Positions 39,876-48,280 of a stretch of 64,000 bases of DNA are shown here, in pieces (position 1 is the first letter of the stretch; each line of letters starts with the position of its first letter). The translations under genes and the position numbers were made by a program. The notes under the pieces were generated by a model that was not told the DNA's origin, did no database searches, and saw only the letters and a list, made by a program, of their open reading frames with translations. This DNA comes from JABAAI01 sp965242745 (GTDB lineage: Bacteria > Spirochaetota > Leptospiria > Leptospirales > Leptonemataceae): NCBI GenBank assembly GCA_965242745.1, contig CBDETG010000093.1, positions 1 through 64,000 on the forward strand, read 5' to 3'.

Positions 39876-41022
39876 GCTGATGTCTGCGTGTTTCTTCTAT
39901 GTTTGCCGTATCTTGTGGCATGCTGATGTCTGGTCTTTCTTCTAAGTTTGCCGTGTCTTGTGGCATGCTGATGTCTGCGATTTCTTCTAAGTTTGCCGTA
40001 TCTTGTGGCATGCTGATGTCTGGTGTTGCTTCTATGTTTGCTATGTCTTGTGGCATGCCGGTGTCTGGTGTTTGTTCTATGTTTGCCGTATCTTGTGGCA
40101 TGCTGATGTCTGCGATTTCTTCTATGTTTGCCGTATCTTGTGGCATGCTGATGTCTGGTGTTTGTTCTATGTTTGCTATGTCTTGGGGCATGCCGGTGTC
40201 TGCGATTTCTTCTATGTTTGCTGTATCTTGGGGCATGCTGATGTCTGCGATTTCTTCTAAGTTTGCCGTGTCTTGTGGCATGCTGATGTCTGGTCTTTCT
40301 TCTATGTTTGCCGTATCTTGTGGCATGCTGGTGTCTGCGATTTCTTCTATGTTTGCCGTATCTTGTGGCATGCTGATGTCTGGTGTTTCTTCTATGTTTG
40401 CCGTGTCTTGTGGCATGCTGATGTCTGGTGTTTCTTCTATGTTTGCCGTATCTTGTGGCATGCTGATGTCTGCGATTTCTTCTATGTTTGCCGTATCTTG
40501 TGGCATGCCGGTGTCTGGTGTTTCTTCTATGTTTGCCGTATCTTGTGGCATGCTGATGTCTGCGATTTCTTCTATGTTTGCCGTATCTTGTGGCATGCTG
40601 ATGTCTGGTGTTTCTTCTATGTTTGCCGTATCTTGGGGCATGCTGATGTCTGGTGTTTCTTCTATATTAGCTGTATCTTGTGGCATGCTGATGTCTGCGA
40701 TTTCTTCTATGTTTGCCGTATCTTGGGGCATGCTGATGTCTGCGATTTCTTCTATGTTTGCCGTATCTTGGGGCATGCTGATGTCTGGTGTTTCTTCTAT
40801 GTTTGCCGTATCTTGGGGCATGCTGATGTCGCCTATGCCTGCGGGCTTTGCTATTTCAGAGGGAGCATCACCCCCCTGCATCATACCTAAACTTTCCAGG
40901 TCGCTCTCATATTGCTTTTGCATGGGCGCAAAATAATCTGAAGGAGCATTGGGTTTTAAGTGTCTGAGAATCTCTCGGATTTGCTCTTGTTCTTCGGGCG
41001 TATAATTTTGTTCTTCAGCCAT
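39511..41022 (-). CDS. Large TPR membrane protein, N-terminal part with 15-residue repeats (frameshifted)
   Basis: Starts at the ATG at 41022 (MAEEQNYTPEEQEQIREILR). About 65 non-repetitive residues lead into more than 20 tandem copies of MPQDTANIEETPDIS and its EIADIS, ERPDIS and EQTPD variants. Near 39890 one repeat unit carries an extra base (TCTGCGTGTTTCTTCT on the plus strand where other copies have 15 bases). The frame then reads Arg/His-rich nonsense to 39511, while the correct frame continues in 36753-39875. Joined, the gene would encode about 1,420 residues. The gene is divergent from the glycogen-binding-fold protein gene at 41106. Confidence 0.72.
   Translation of the reverse strand: MAEEQNYTPEEQEQIREILRHLKPNAPSDYFAPMQKQYESDLESLGMMQGGDAPSEIAKPAGIGDISMPQDTANIEETPDISMPQDTANIEEIADISMPQDTANIEEIADISMPQDTANIEETPDISMPQDTANIEETPDISMPQDTANIEEIADISMPQDTANIEETPDTGMPQDTANIEEIADISMPQDTANIEETPDISMPQDTANIEETPDISMPQDTANIEEIADTSMPQDTANIEERPDISMPQDTANLEEIADISMPQDTANIEEIADTGMPQDIANIEQTPDISMPQDTANIEEIADISMPQDTANIEQTPDTGMPQDIANIEATPDISMPQDTANLEEIADISMPQDTANLEERPDISMPQDTANIEETRRHQHATRYGKHRRNTRHQHATRYGKLRNTRHQHATRYGKLRRNRRHQHATRYGKHRRNTRHQHATRYGKHRRNRRHQHAPRYSKHRRNRRHQHATRHGKHRRKTRHQHAPRHSKHRSNTRHQHA
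39520..40835 (-). repeat. 45-bp tandem repeat tract
   Basis: About 29 tandem 45-bp units encoding MPQDTANIEExxDIS, read on the minus strand. Units fall into a few classes (ETPDIS, EIADIS, ERPDIS, EQTPD) that alternate in blocks, as after unequal crossover. One unit at about 39885-39900 has 46 bases and breaks the frame; another, near 39800, lacks six bases (GVSKFAV type on the complement) but keeps frame. Confidence 0.9.
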
Positions 41023-41105
41023 AAAAAGCCTAAATTCTAATAGAGACTATATCCTATACTATCGACACTATAGAAGTAAAGTAATTTAGTTTTGGAGTTT
41101 ATGAT

Positions 41106-41957
41106 ATGCCTGCCCTCATTGTTTGCATTTTCTTATTTTTGCCATCTTCCCTGCTCCTAGGGCAGCCTAAAACATATGATGCCAGCATAGGAAGCATAGA
41201 ACAAAAGCCTTCCTCAAAGCAAAGTGGGAGTACTACTATCTTGGGGAATCAGAAAAAAAGAATCTACAGCTTCTATGAATTAATGAATCTGCGTTCTGCA
41301 TTTGCGCCTCATTCTATTACCTTACTTGATTATCGCAGCTCGTATTCCGGTCGCCCCATTATACGGAAAGTAATACTTTTCAGTTATAGTGATCCTAAAG
41401 CATCTCATGTCTCTATAGCAGGTGACTTCAATCATTGGTCTCCCGTAAAAATGGAACGTAATCCCTACGGCACTTACTTTTTTACCTTGGACCTAAGAGC
41501 GCAAGAGAAAATACAGAGAGGCAAGAGGAGCTATGCTTACAAATTTGTTCGGGATTCTGTGTGGATCAGTGATCCGCACAATCAAGACAAGAAGGGCGAT
41601 TCTATGGGAGCTTATGTTTCTATATTTTATACAAAGGCAACAGAAATAAACAAACAAATAAGCCTAAGTATCCTAGAAGAAGCAAAGGGTTCTCGTGAGA
41701 AATTAGTGGAGTTTTCTATCTACTTGCCTCAGAAGAAATATGTTGCTCTTGTAGGCAGTTTCAATGATTGGAATCCTGATTATGACCCTATGATAGCTAG
41801 TGGCAAAGGTATCTTTCGAAAAAGGCTAAGATTAGAGCCTGGAGAATATACATACAAATACATAGCAGATGGGCAATGGCTCTTGGATACTTACAATGCG
41901 CAGACCCGCTTTGACCCAGTCACACGTGAGTTGTACTCTTTCTTCATTGTACCATAA
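41106..41957 (+). CDS. Exported protein with two glycogen-binding (AMPK/CBM48-like) domains
   Basis: 283 residues. An N-terminal signal peptide (MPALIVCIFLFLPSSLLLG) is followed by two E-set carbohydrate-binding-like domains. The first has ASHVSIAGDFNHWSPVKMER and YAYKFVRDSVWISDPHN; the second has KYVALVGSFNDWNPDYDPM and EYTYKYIADGQWLLDTYN. These are the strand/Trp patterns of the AMPK glycogen-binding family. Whether it binds glycans here is unknown; export argues against glycogen itself. GGAG eight bases upstream supports the ATG. It is divergent from the TPR gene, with an 83-bp shared promoter region. Its last codons and stop are tandemly triplicated downstream. Confidence 0.78.
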   Translation: MPALIVCIFLFLPSSLLLGQPKTYDASIGSIEQKPSSKQSGSTTILGNQKKRIYSFYELMNLRSAFAPHSITLLDYRSSYSGRPIIRKVILFSYSDPKASHVSIAGDFNHWSPVKMERNPYGTYFFTLDLRAQEKIQRGKRSYAYKFVRDSVWISDPHNQDKKGDSMGAYVSIFYTKATEINKQISLSILEEAKGSREKLVEFSIYLPQKKYVALVGSFNDWNPDYDPMIASGKGIFRKRLRLEPGEYTYKYIADGQWLLDTYNAQTRFDPVTRELYSFFIVP

Positions 41958-42002
41958 GGCCTCATTGTACCATAAGGCCTCATCGTACCATAAGGCCTCA
42001 TC
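41945..42002 (+). repeat. 18-bp tandem duplication across the stop codon of the glycogen-binding-fold gene
   Basis: Three copies of CATTGTACCATAAGGCCT (41945, 41963, 41981), with a fourth started at 41999. The first copy is the end of the gene (Ile-Val-Pro-stop), so each later copy repeats the stop codon and flank. Confidence 0.9.
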
Positions 42003-42023
42003 TGCGCCTATGCGGCTTCATTT

Positions 42024-42095
42024 TCGGGATGACTGGATTTGAACCAGCGACCCTCTGCTCCCAAAGCAGATGCGCTACCCCTGCGCCACATCCCG
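42024..42095 (-). tRNA. tRNA-Pro (UGG)
   Basis: The minus strand folds as a full cloverleaf: acceptor CGGGATG/CATCCCG, D arm GCGC/GCGC, anticodon stem TCTGC/GCAGA with loop TTTGGGA giving anticodon TGG, and T arm GCTGG-TTCAAAT-CCAGT. The discriminator base is A and CCA is not encoded. Confidence 0.95.
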
Positions 42096-42354
42096 CGACT
42101 ATACATCCTGCTTTGCGTATGCTTATTGTCTATCAAAAAAACAACTACCTAACAATGTATCATTCTTTGCTTTATTTGCATTTTTACTAAGAATATCGCA
42201 AAATTAGTTTCAAAATGAATTTCTAGGAGCAATATTTGTGTGCAACATTTTGTCTTATTGCGCTCTATAGTAAGGTAAAGACTCGCGATTTGTCTTCGCA
42301 GAGTTCGTATTTTCTGCGTTACATTTTCTAGTCCTATGAAATATACTATCCCTA

Positions 42355-42624
42355 ATGAGCGCAGCGCAGACTATACATTTGATTGATAAGCTAAGCGAGG
42401 CCAAAATCCCCAAAGAAACAGCTACAGAACTACTAGAGTATGTCGAGCAAAAGCAGACGAATCTTGCCACCAAAGATTATTTTGAAGCTCGCATAGCAGC
42501 TCTAGAAGACAAGATCATAGCTATAGCAGAGAAGCTGGAATCTAAGGTCTTAGGCTTGCGTTTGTTTAGCGCTTTTCATACCACCTTAGTCCTGGCTGTC
42601 TTGACCAAGTTGTTTTTAGACTAA
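42355..42624 (+). CDS. Small coiled-coil protein with C-terminal membrane anchor (DUF1640-like)
   Basis: 89 residues: an N-terminal helix (IHLIDKLSEAKIPKETATEL), a coiled coil (KDYFEARIAALEDKIIAIAEKL) and a terminal hydrophobic helix (LFSAFHTTLVLAVLTKLFL). This arrangement resembles the DUF1640/CCDC90 group of small bacterial proteins, whose function is unknown. ATG start without an obvious Shine-Dalgarno. It stands alone between tRNA-Pro and nadE. Two other proteins of similar size and composition, with the anchor on the other side of the coil, occur at 11946 and 27361. Confidence 0.7.
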   Translation: MSAAQTIHLIDKLSEAKIPKETATELLEYVEQKQTNLATKDYFEARIAALEDKIIAIAEKLESKVLGLRLFSAFHTTLVLAVLTKLFLD

Positions 42625-42818
42625 AGTGGGAAAGCGCTTTGTCTAAAAGCTTGCTTAGTTAGGTGTACTTTCGCTGCAGGCTGTGTTTATGTATTGCTGC
42701 TGCGCAAGTTTGTTCCATTTACAATTACACGACTCTAAGCTGCTTGCTTGAGAGCCTGAGAGCTTAGCTGAGGGCCGCAAGACTCCATTGCCCATTTTTT
42801 GTTATTTATAGAAGGCAT

Positions 42819-44915
42819 TTAGAGCTTGATTGCGCCATCTGCCCAAGCATTGAATATAGGGAAACGGGAGGCAAAGCGCGGGCTGGGATTGCCATCCCCT
42901 AGATAAAAAGAAGGCGCATAGCGCTCTCTTTTCCATTGACTCTGACCAAAGAGCTTGAAAAAACGTGTAATATAGCTTTCTAATGTTGTTTTTGTGTAAT
43001 GCCCCCTATGTTTGTGTGTACATATCGTGAGGATTTCTCGGGGTGACTTATGATCACGTAAGGCCAGCATGCCTATTTCTTCTAATAAAGGGTAGGGCAT
43101 AAGTTCTTCCTCATCAAGCTGCCCGGGCTGCAGCTCAGCGCTTGGCCTAAGAGCATTGGCATAAGATAGGGCAGGTATAGGACCTAATAAGGGGTCACCC
43201 TGCTTTTCCATAAAGCGCAGCCATTCTATAAGAAAGGCTTTGCTTATTCCAGCCAGAGGCGCAAGGCCTCCAGCCGTATCCCCATCCATGGTGCTGTACC
43301 CAAGTAAAGCCTCACTGCTATTGGAGGTACACAAAAGCAGTGATTCTGTGGCATTTGCCAGCAGCCAAGCTAAGGGCGCGCGGCTACGCGCTTGTATGTT
43401 TTGCAAAGCCACTTTGAAAGCAGGCTTTGCTCTCAGCTCTGTTCCCATGAGTGGCATTTCCTTCAGTATAGCTTTGCCCATCTCCACATACTGCTTGACT
43501 TGCTCTTGTATATTGACTTCTGTGTGCGAGGCGTGCAGCGCTTCTGCTAAAAGTTTTGCTGAAGTAGAGCTCTCTCGGGTGCTGTATTGGGCAGCTTGGT
43601 AAATGCTAATCAGGAAATGAGGCATGAAAGTAGAGAGAGCTGCTTGTATATAGCTTCTTTGGCTGGCTTTCTTGTGTTTTTCTTGCAGGCTTTGCGCCTT
43701 GGGGAGTAATTCAGAGCGCCCTAAAGCTTCCAATGTTTTCTCTAAACCAAGCTCGGCTATGCTATAGCCCAGCATCCTATGGACTAAGACGGCACAGGCG
43801 CTCGAATCTATGCCGCCTGAAAGAGATAGAACAAAGCCTTTGCTTTTAGACCTAGACAAGTAGTCAAAAAGTCCCATACTTACACTTCGCAGGAATTGTT
43901 CATAATGACTGTAGCTTCGAGGCTTAAGATGATCTAGGGAGACAGGCGCATGCGATGTGCTGAGTAAAGGGGCTTTTTCTTCTTCTTTTTCTTGGGATCT
44001 GGGAATTTCTAAAACAAAGACATTTGCAAGCCTAGACTCTTCGCATCTGAAGTTGTTTTTGAGGGGAGGCTCTATGAAAAGGCGCTTAGTGCGGTTTGGA
44101 CCCAAGTCTATGCTGCAGTTCATATATACAAAATCATGAAAAGAAAAATGAAGCCTTTCTGCCAAAAGCAAACCATCTGAAGCCAAAAGCATATGCGCAT
44201 CATAAAGCATAGCGCCTCCTTCGCAGCCTAGAAGATTACACATAAGAAAATGCACTCCTAAAGAACGAGATGATTCCAAGGCGATCTGGCGGCGTAGTAT
44301 GTACTTGTCGAAAGCAAAATGTGATGCGGTTGGATTAAGTATGAGATCAAAGTTGCTCTCCCAAAGGCTGAAGGCGGGACGCCTCAAGGACCATGCGTCT
44401 CTACAATTCTCAATAATGAAACGAGCTCCTTTGTAAGAAAATGCCATGAGGCCAAAGACTGTTTCTTGTCCCGCTAAAGACACGGAATGGACAGAATGAT
44501 GGCCTGCAGGGTAGGGACTGAAAAAACGCGCTTCATAGTGTGTTTTATCCTGGGCAAGTACGCTCTTAGGGACGATAGCCAGGATGCGTCCTTTAGCAAG
44601 AACGGCGCTGCAATTATAGAGCTTCCCTTGAAAATAGAAAGGAAGGCCCACGATCAAAACCGAGGCAGGACAGGTCTTTTCTGCTTTTTTTGCTATCATG
44701 AGGGCGCTCTCTATAGCGTCCTGCCAGAGCTGAGGTGAAAAAAAAGCGTCTTCGCAGCTATAGCCGCTTAGGCAAAGTTCAGGGAATAATATGATGTCTG
44801 GAGCAGCAGGCGCAGCAGCAAGCGCCTCTAAAATACGTCTGCTGTTACCTTCCCAGTCCAGAGCTTTTTGCTTGAGACTGGCGCAGGCCAGCTGTAATAA
44901 AGGGGAGCCTTCCAT
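42819..44915 (-). CDS. nadE: Glutamine-dependent NAD+ synthetase
   Basis: Last step of NAD synthesis: deamido-NAD plus ATP and glutamine-derived ammonia. The 698 residues combine an N-terminal nitrilase-fold glutaminase with a C-terminal ATP-pyrophosphatase domain. The glutaminase shows Glu in ILFPELCLSGYSCEDAFF, Lys in AIVPKSVLAQDKTHYEARFF and Cys in IIENCRDAW. The synthetase domain shows the SGGIDSSACAVLV PP-loop near residue 370, TSNSSEALLGYSTMDGDTAG and the acidic KFNP-equivalent region near the end. ATG at 44915 preferred over a GTG one codon upstream. The gene stands alone. Confidence 0.92.
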   Translation of the reverse strand: MEGSPLLQLACASLKQKALDWEGNSRRILEALAAAPAAPDIILFPELCLSGYSCEDAFFSPQLWQDAIESALMIAKKAEKTCPASVLIVGLPFYFQGKLYNCSAVLAKGRILAIVPKSVLAQDKTHYEARFFSPYPAGHHSVHSVSLAGQETVFGLMAFSYKGARFIIENCRDAWSLRRPAFSLWESNFDLILNPTASHFAFDKYILRRQIALESSRSLGVHFLMCNLLGCEGGAMLYDAHMLLASDGLLLAERLHFSFHDFVYMNCSIDLGPNRTKRLFIEPPLKNNFRCEESRLANVFVLEIPRSQEKEEEKAPLLSTSHAPVSLDHLKPRSYSHYEQFLRSVSMGLFDYLSRSKSKGFVLSLSGGIDSSACAVLVHRMLGYSIAELGLEKTLEALGRSELLPKAQSLQEKHKKASQRSYIQAALSTFMPHFLISIYQAAQYSTRESSTSAKLLAEALHASHTEVNIQEQVKQYVEMGKAILKEMPLMGTELRAKPAFKVALQNIQARSRAPLAWLLANATESLLLCTSNSSEALLGYSTMDGDTAGGLAPLAGISKAFLIEWLRFMEKQGDPLLGPIPALSYANALRPSAELQPGQLDEEELMPYPLLEEIGMLALRDHKSPREILTICTHKHRGHYTKTTLESYITRFFKLFGQSQWKRERYAPSFYLGDGNPSPRFASRFPIFNAWADGAIKL

Positions 44916-44988
44916 CACTTGCGTTATCTTGTAAGACTAGTTTTTGTATCAGAAAAAGGCCCAAGCAATCACAATGGAAAGAGCAGCG

Positions 44989-45861
44989 CTATAGCTCTTT
45001 TGAAGCTTGGTCCAGAAATTTCTTCTCTTGAGCGCTCAAAGAATCCATGCCTTCCTTAGAAATTTTCTCTAAAAGCTCATCTACCTTGTATTTCATGTCT
45101 ATGCGTTTTTCGATCTGCATCCGTTTTTTGGCCATACGTCTTGCATTTTTTTTTTGTTCCCAAATACTTTGTATTTTAACGAAAATGGAGGGCAGGCTCC
45201 AAGAGTCAGCAGATCTGGAATAGGCAAAAGCATTACGTCCCTTACGGGCATAGTAATACAAAAAGAGCATAGCGGCCAGCGCGCCGCCTGAATATTGGAT
45301 CAAATGAGCGCTGCCTCCAGAGAGAGCCAGGTAAGCAAACAACAAGAGTATAAACCACTTCATTTGCATGGGGAAAACAAACATAAAAAGAATCTGTCTT
45401 TTGGGCCAAAACATAGCATAGGCTATAAGGACGCCGGCATTCCCTCCGGCTATGCCATGGTAGAGTAGCTTTTGTCCCGGAATGAAAGACACAAAAAAAC
45501 CAAGCAGCAATGAGCCAAAAATGGCAAATAAGAAAAATTTGAGAAAATGATAAGGCCCCCAAGTTCTCTCCAGGTCTGAGGCGAAAAAATACAATACTAG
45601 CGAGCTGAAGAAGACATTAATAAGACCTCCAAGAAAGGAAACATTGCTATGAAAAAAAGGATGCGTAAATATCTGCCAAATTTGAAAATTCTCATCATAG
45701 CGCAGGCAGACTCTATTGGCGAATGCGAAGTACTCTGAGGGATCATAGAAAAGATGCCATACAATCCATTGATAAAAAAAAGACAGGTACAAAAAGCTTA
45801 CAAGGCGAAAGACGTTATCCGTAGCTCTAGGCAAATGATGAGAGCGCCAATTTTGGTACAT
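44989..45861 (-). CDS. Rhomboid-fold membrane protein lacking catalytic residues
   Basis: 290 residues with six or so membrane helices in rhomboid order and a C-terminal cytosolic helical tail (VDELLEKISKEGMDSLSAQE) like that found on bacterial rhomboids. The WQIFTHPFFHSNVSFLGGLI segment matches the family's L1/TM2 region. At the active-site position the usual GxSG is GIAG (HGIAGGNAGVLIAYAMFWPK), replacing the catalytic Ser by Ala, and the expected His before GGALA is Tyr (IQYSGGALAAM). It therefore looks like a pseudoprotease, comparable to iRhom/Derlin-type proteins. ATG start; monocistronic between nadE and a broken membrane gene. Confidence 0.8.
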   Translation of the reverse strand: MYQNWRSHHLPRATDNVFRLVSFLYLSFFYQWIVWHLFYDPSEYFAFANRVCLRYDENFQIWQIFTHPFFHSNVSFLGGLINVFFSSLVLYFFASDLERTWGPYHFLKFFLFAIFGSLLLGFFVSFIPGQKLLYHGIAGGNAGVLIAYAMFWPKRQILFMFVFPMQMKWFILLLFAYLALSGGSAHLIQYSGGALAAMLFLYYYARKGRNAFAYSRSADSWSLPSIFVKIQSIWEQKKNARRMAKKRMQIEKRIDMKYKVDELLEKISKEGMDSLSAQEKKFLDQASKEL

Positions 45862-46108
45862 GCTTAGGCAAAGCTAGGCAATAGCTTTCTGGAAGCAAGC
45901 ACAAGAATCTCTCTAATTTAGCTGCTTTTGGCAAGGGATAGCATCTCCAATCTTTAGCAGCTCCTAAAAACTACAGGTTTGCGATGATGGGGCTGCAGGA
46001 CACAAAAAAGCCTCCTCAGCCTCCTATAGCATTTGGATTGACGGCAGGGAATGCTCTAAAAAAACTAAGGGTAGCGCAGGATTACTGGAGTTAGAAAAAA
46101 TAGATGGA

Positions 46109-47305
46109 ATGCAAATTCCTTGGCGCCTTTGGAATCCTTATGCAGCAGCAGTTTGTGGAGTAGTGAACTTGATGCGGCTGAAACTTTATTATCACTCACT
46201 GGCAGCAAGACTCAAATTATACAAATCAAAAAGGCCCTTTGCTTGGCAGCTGGCACGAGCGCGTTATAGAGTATCGCCTCTTGCTGTATTTACTATGTGC
46301 GCGGCTTTGCTTTTGCTTTTGCAGCCATACATGCCTGGTTTCTCTGGCGACACCAAAGGCTGGATGTCTTCCCAGCATTTCGCCACCACGATGAATACGA
46401 AGCCAGCGAATTATTGGAATGGTTATGCCTATCGTTTTGTAGGGCCGGAGGGGAAGTCACTCTATACACGGGTACACCGCATCCCCGTCTGGCCGCATAT
46501 GGCATACGCTGCCTTGCTTTCCCATCTGCCCTATCCCGACAGTTTCAAGGTACACTTTAGCCGGCAGGTGATGAATCTGATCTTTATTTTGTGTATGCTT
46601 TTGACTTTTCTGATCCTGCGCTTTTTAGACGCAAATGATAAGCGAATACTGGCGCTCGTGCTGATTGCTTTTAGCAGCTACTATTTTATGAGATACAAAG
46701 ACATGATCTCACCCGTGGCCTTGGGACTTTTGGGCTTCCTATTTATGACATACAGTATCGCGCGCTACACGCTGCAAAAGAAGAGCGCCCGCCTGTTATA
46801 CTTTAGCGTCTTCGTGAGTATTTCTTTAGGAGAAGCCTTCCCGGCCTTGTTCGTCCTTTTGAGCTGGTTTTGCATTGATACGGCTTTGTATTTGGCAGGG
46901 CAATATAAAGCGCTCCAACATAAGCGCATCCTGTTTTTGTCGCGCATATTTTATGCAAAGCTCCTTGCGGGCATTTTCCGTCTGAGGCATCGCAAAAGCG
47001 CGCAATGTTTTACTTTAGGCGTCTTGCTGACTATATTTTACGTCAGCTGGAACATTTATTCAGATGCGAAATTGAATCAGCTTGCCTGGCATGAAACGGG
47101 CGTTGTGGACAGCATTGCGCGTCGTATACCATTGCGGCTGCCAGAAAGGCTAGGCCTGATCCCTATAGAAATAAAGCATTTAGAAAATACTAAACCATTG
47201 CGGCTGCCAGAAAGGCTGGGCCTGACCCCGCATAACACTCTGCGGACCCGGCAGAACAAACGCAAAGTCCCGCCAGCCAGTTTGATTATTGGCAAAAGTT
47301 CCTGA
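46109..47305 (+). CDS. Polytopic membrane protein, N-terminal part (frameshifted)
   Basis: 398 residues, the last ~40 altered by a frameshift. Several membrane helices are present (LAVFTMCAALLLLLQPYM; VMNLIFILCMLLTFLILRFL; LLYFSVFVSISLGEAFPALF). A luminal loop between the first and second has YRFVGPEGKSLYTRVHRIPV, reminiscent of membrane glycosyltransferases, but I cannot name a family. An internal 33-bp duplication (47128-47160 and 47194-47226) lies just before the frame break. The continuation ASQFDYWQKFLKGEWARIGA is in the next frame, leading to 47362-47955. Repaired length is about 615 residues. Confidence 0.65.
   Translation: MQIPWRLWNPYAAAVCGVVNLMRLKLYYHSLAARLKLYKSKRPFAWQLARARYRVSPLAVFTMCAALLLLLQPYMPGFSGDTKGWMSSQHFATTMNTKPANYWNGYAYRFVGPEGKSLYTRVHRIPVWPHMAYAALLSHLPYPDSFKVHFSRQVMNLIFILCMLLTFLILRFLDANDKRILALVLIAFSSYYFMRYKDMISPVALGLLGFLFMTYSIARYTLQKKSARLLYFSVFVSISLGEAFPALFVLLSWFCIDTALYLAGQYKALQHKRILFLSRIFYAKLLAGIFRLRHRKSAQCFTLGVLLTIFYVSWNIYSDAKLNQLAWHETGVVDSIARRIPLRLPERLGLIPIEIKHLENTKPLRLPERLGLTPHNTLRTRQNKRKVPPASLIIGKSS
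47128..47226 (+). repeat. 33-bp direct duplication in the broken membrane gene
   Basis: ACCATTGCGGCTGCCAGAAA followed by GGCTAGGCCTGAT at 47128-47160 recurs at 47194-47226 with one mismatch (GGCTGGGCCTGAC). It duplicates PLRLPERLGL in the protein and lies 30-50 bp before the frameshift. Confidence 0.85.
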
Positions 47306-47361
47306 AAGGCGAATGGGCGCGTATTGGCGCTAATTTTATCACCCCCTTCGGGATTAAGAAA

Positions 47362-47955
47362 TTGGACGGCCTTGCGGCTTTTTTTAGCAAATTGCGCTAT
47401 GTACTGTGGCTTTTGGCGCTCTTTGCGTATTGGCGCTTATGGCGGCGCTGGTCGCAGGCGCAAAGATCTTTGGCGGGCGTATTTTTTATCTCAGGTTTTG
47501 TGTATCTTTTTAGCATGCATAAGATGACTGGACCGCATGCTTTCACCGCTGTTTTTTATGTGGGATTTACCGCTCTTTGCTTTTTAGCTTTGCTGCAGTA
47601 TATACCGCAAAAAGCGGGCATATTTGTATTGCTATTTGGAGCGCTGCTATTTTATGAAAATACAATACGCTATGGTCGTATCCAGGCAAATGAAGTCGCG
47701 CCCTTAGTAAATAGGCAGGCATACGATTTGGAACGTATCCAAAGACATGTAAAGCCGGGAGCCCGAATATACTATCCACAAGGCGTCCACAAGCTTGTGG
47801 AAGGCGTTGCTTGCGCGGCGGCTTTTTATTTACGCGGCCATTGGGTTGTGCAGCATAAAGCGCAGGCGCAGTATATCATTACTACCAAAGCAAATTACAA
47901 TGCCCATAGTTTGACGCCGGAAAACCAAGGCATCTATCTATTTGAAAATCGCTAG
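47362..47955 (+). CDS. Polytopic membrane protein, C-terminal part (after frameshift)
   Basis: Continuation of the gene at 46109; in-frame similarity of composition extends back to about 47270 (FDYWQKFLKGEWARIGANF), so the ATG at 47362 is not a genuine start. It has three or four membrane helices (YVLWLLALFAYWRLW; SLAGVFFISGFVYLFSMH; AVFYVGFTALCFLALLQYI; IFVLLFGALLFYENTI) and a C-terminal soluble domain (DLERIQRHVKPGARIYYPQG; YIITTKANYNAHSLTPENQG). Such a tail after a membrane domain is common in lipid-linked glycosyltransferases, but this is only an analogy. Confidence 0.6.
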   Translation: MDGLAAFFSKLRYVLWLLALFAYWRLWRRWSQAQRSLAGVFFISGFVYLFSMHKMTGPHAFTAVFYVGFTALCFLALLQYIPQKAGIFVLLFGALLFYENTIRYGRIQANEVAPLVNRQAYDLERIQRHVKPGARIYYPQGVHKLVEGVACAAAFYLRGHWVVQHKAQAQYIITTKANYNAHSLTPENQGIYLFENR

Positions 47956-48171
47956 TTGTACCAAAGGATCTTGTACGAATGCCCCAAGCGCCGTGTGTAT
48001 GGAACTCACAATACTGAGCAAGCCTTTGCTGCTGAAGGCATTCCCTCTGTACTAGAGCCGGTGGCAACTAGGCTTTTAGCTATTTCAATTCCAAATTAGG
48101 AAAAGTTTGACTTTTTGGCTCTATCATTATTTCTTGTTCCTGCTAGCTTCATAAGGCTTTGAGTCTAGTCA

Positions 48172-48246
48172 GGGGTAGTAGCTCAGCTTGGTTAGAGTGC
48201 CGGTCTGTCACACCGGAGGTCGCGGGTTCAAGTCCCGTCTGCCCCG
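48172..48246 (+). tRNA. tRNA-Asp (GUC)
   Basis: Cloverleaf with acceptor GGGGTAG/CTGCCCC, anticodon stem CCGGT/ACCGG around loop CTGTCAC (anticodon GTC), T arm GCGGG-TTCAAGT-CCCGT and discriminator G, the Asp identity base. CCA is not encoded. It lies 34 bp upstream of bolA. Confidence 0.96.
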
Positions 48247-48280
48247 TTGCCTTTGCAGCGTAAAGAAAGCCCATTTTTAT

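Noticed and set aside
39899..40936. 345-codon plus-strand open frame (repeats of SMFAVSCGMLM)
   Set aside because: Antisense shadow of the 45-bp repeat tract of the TPR gene.
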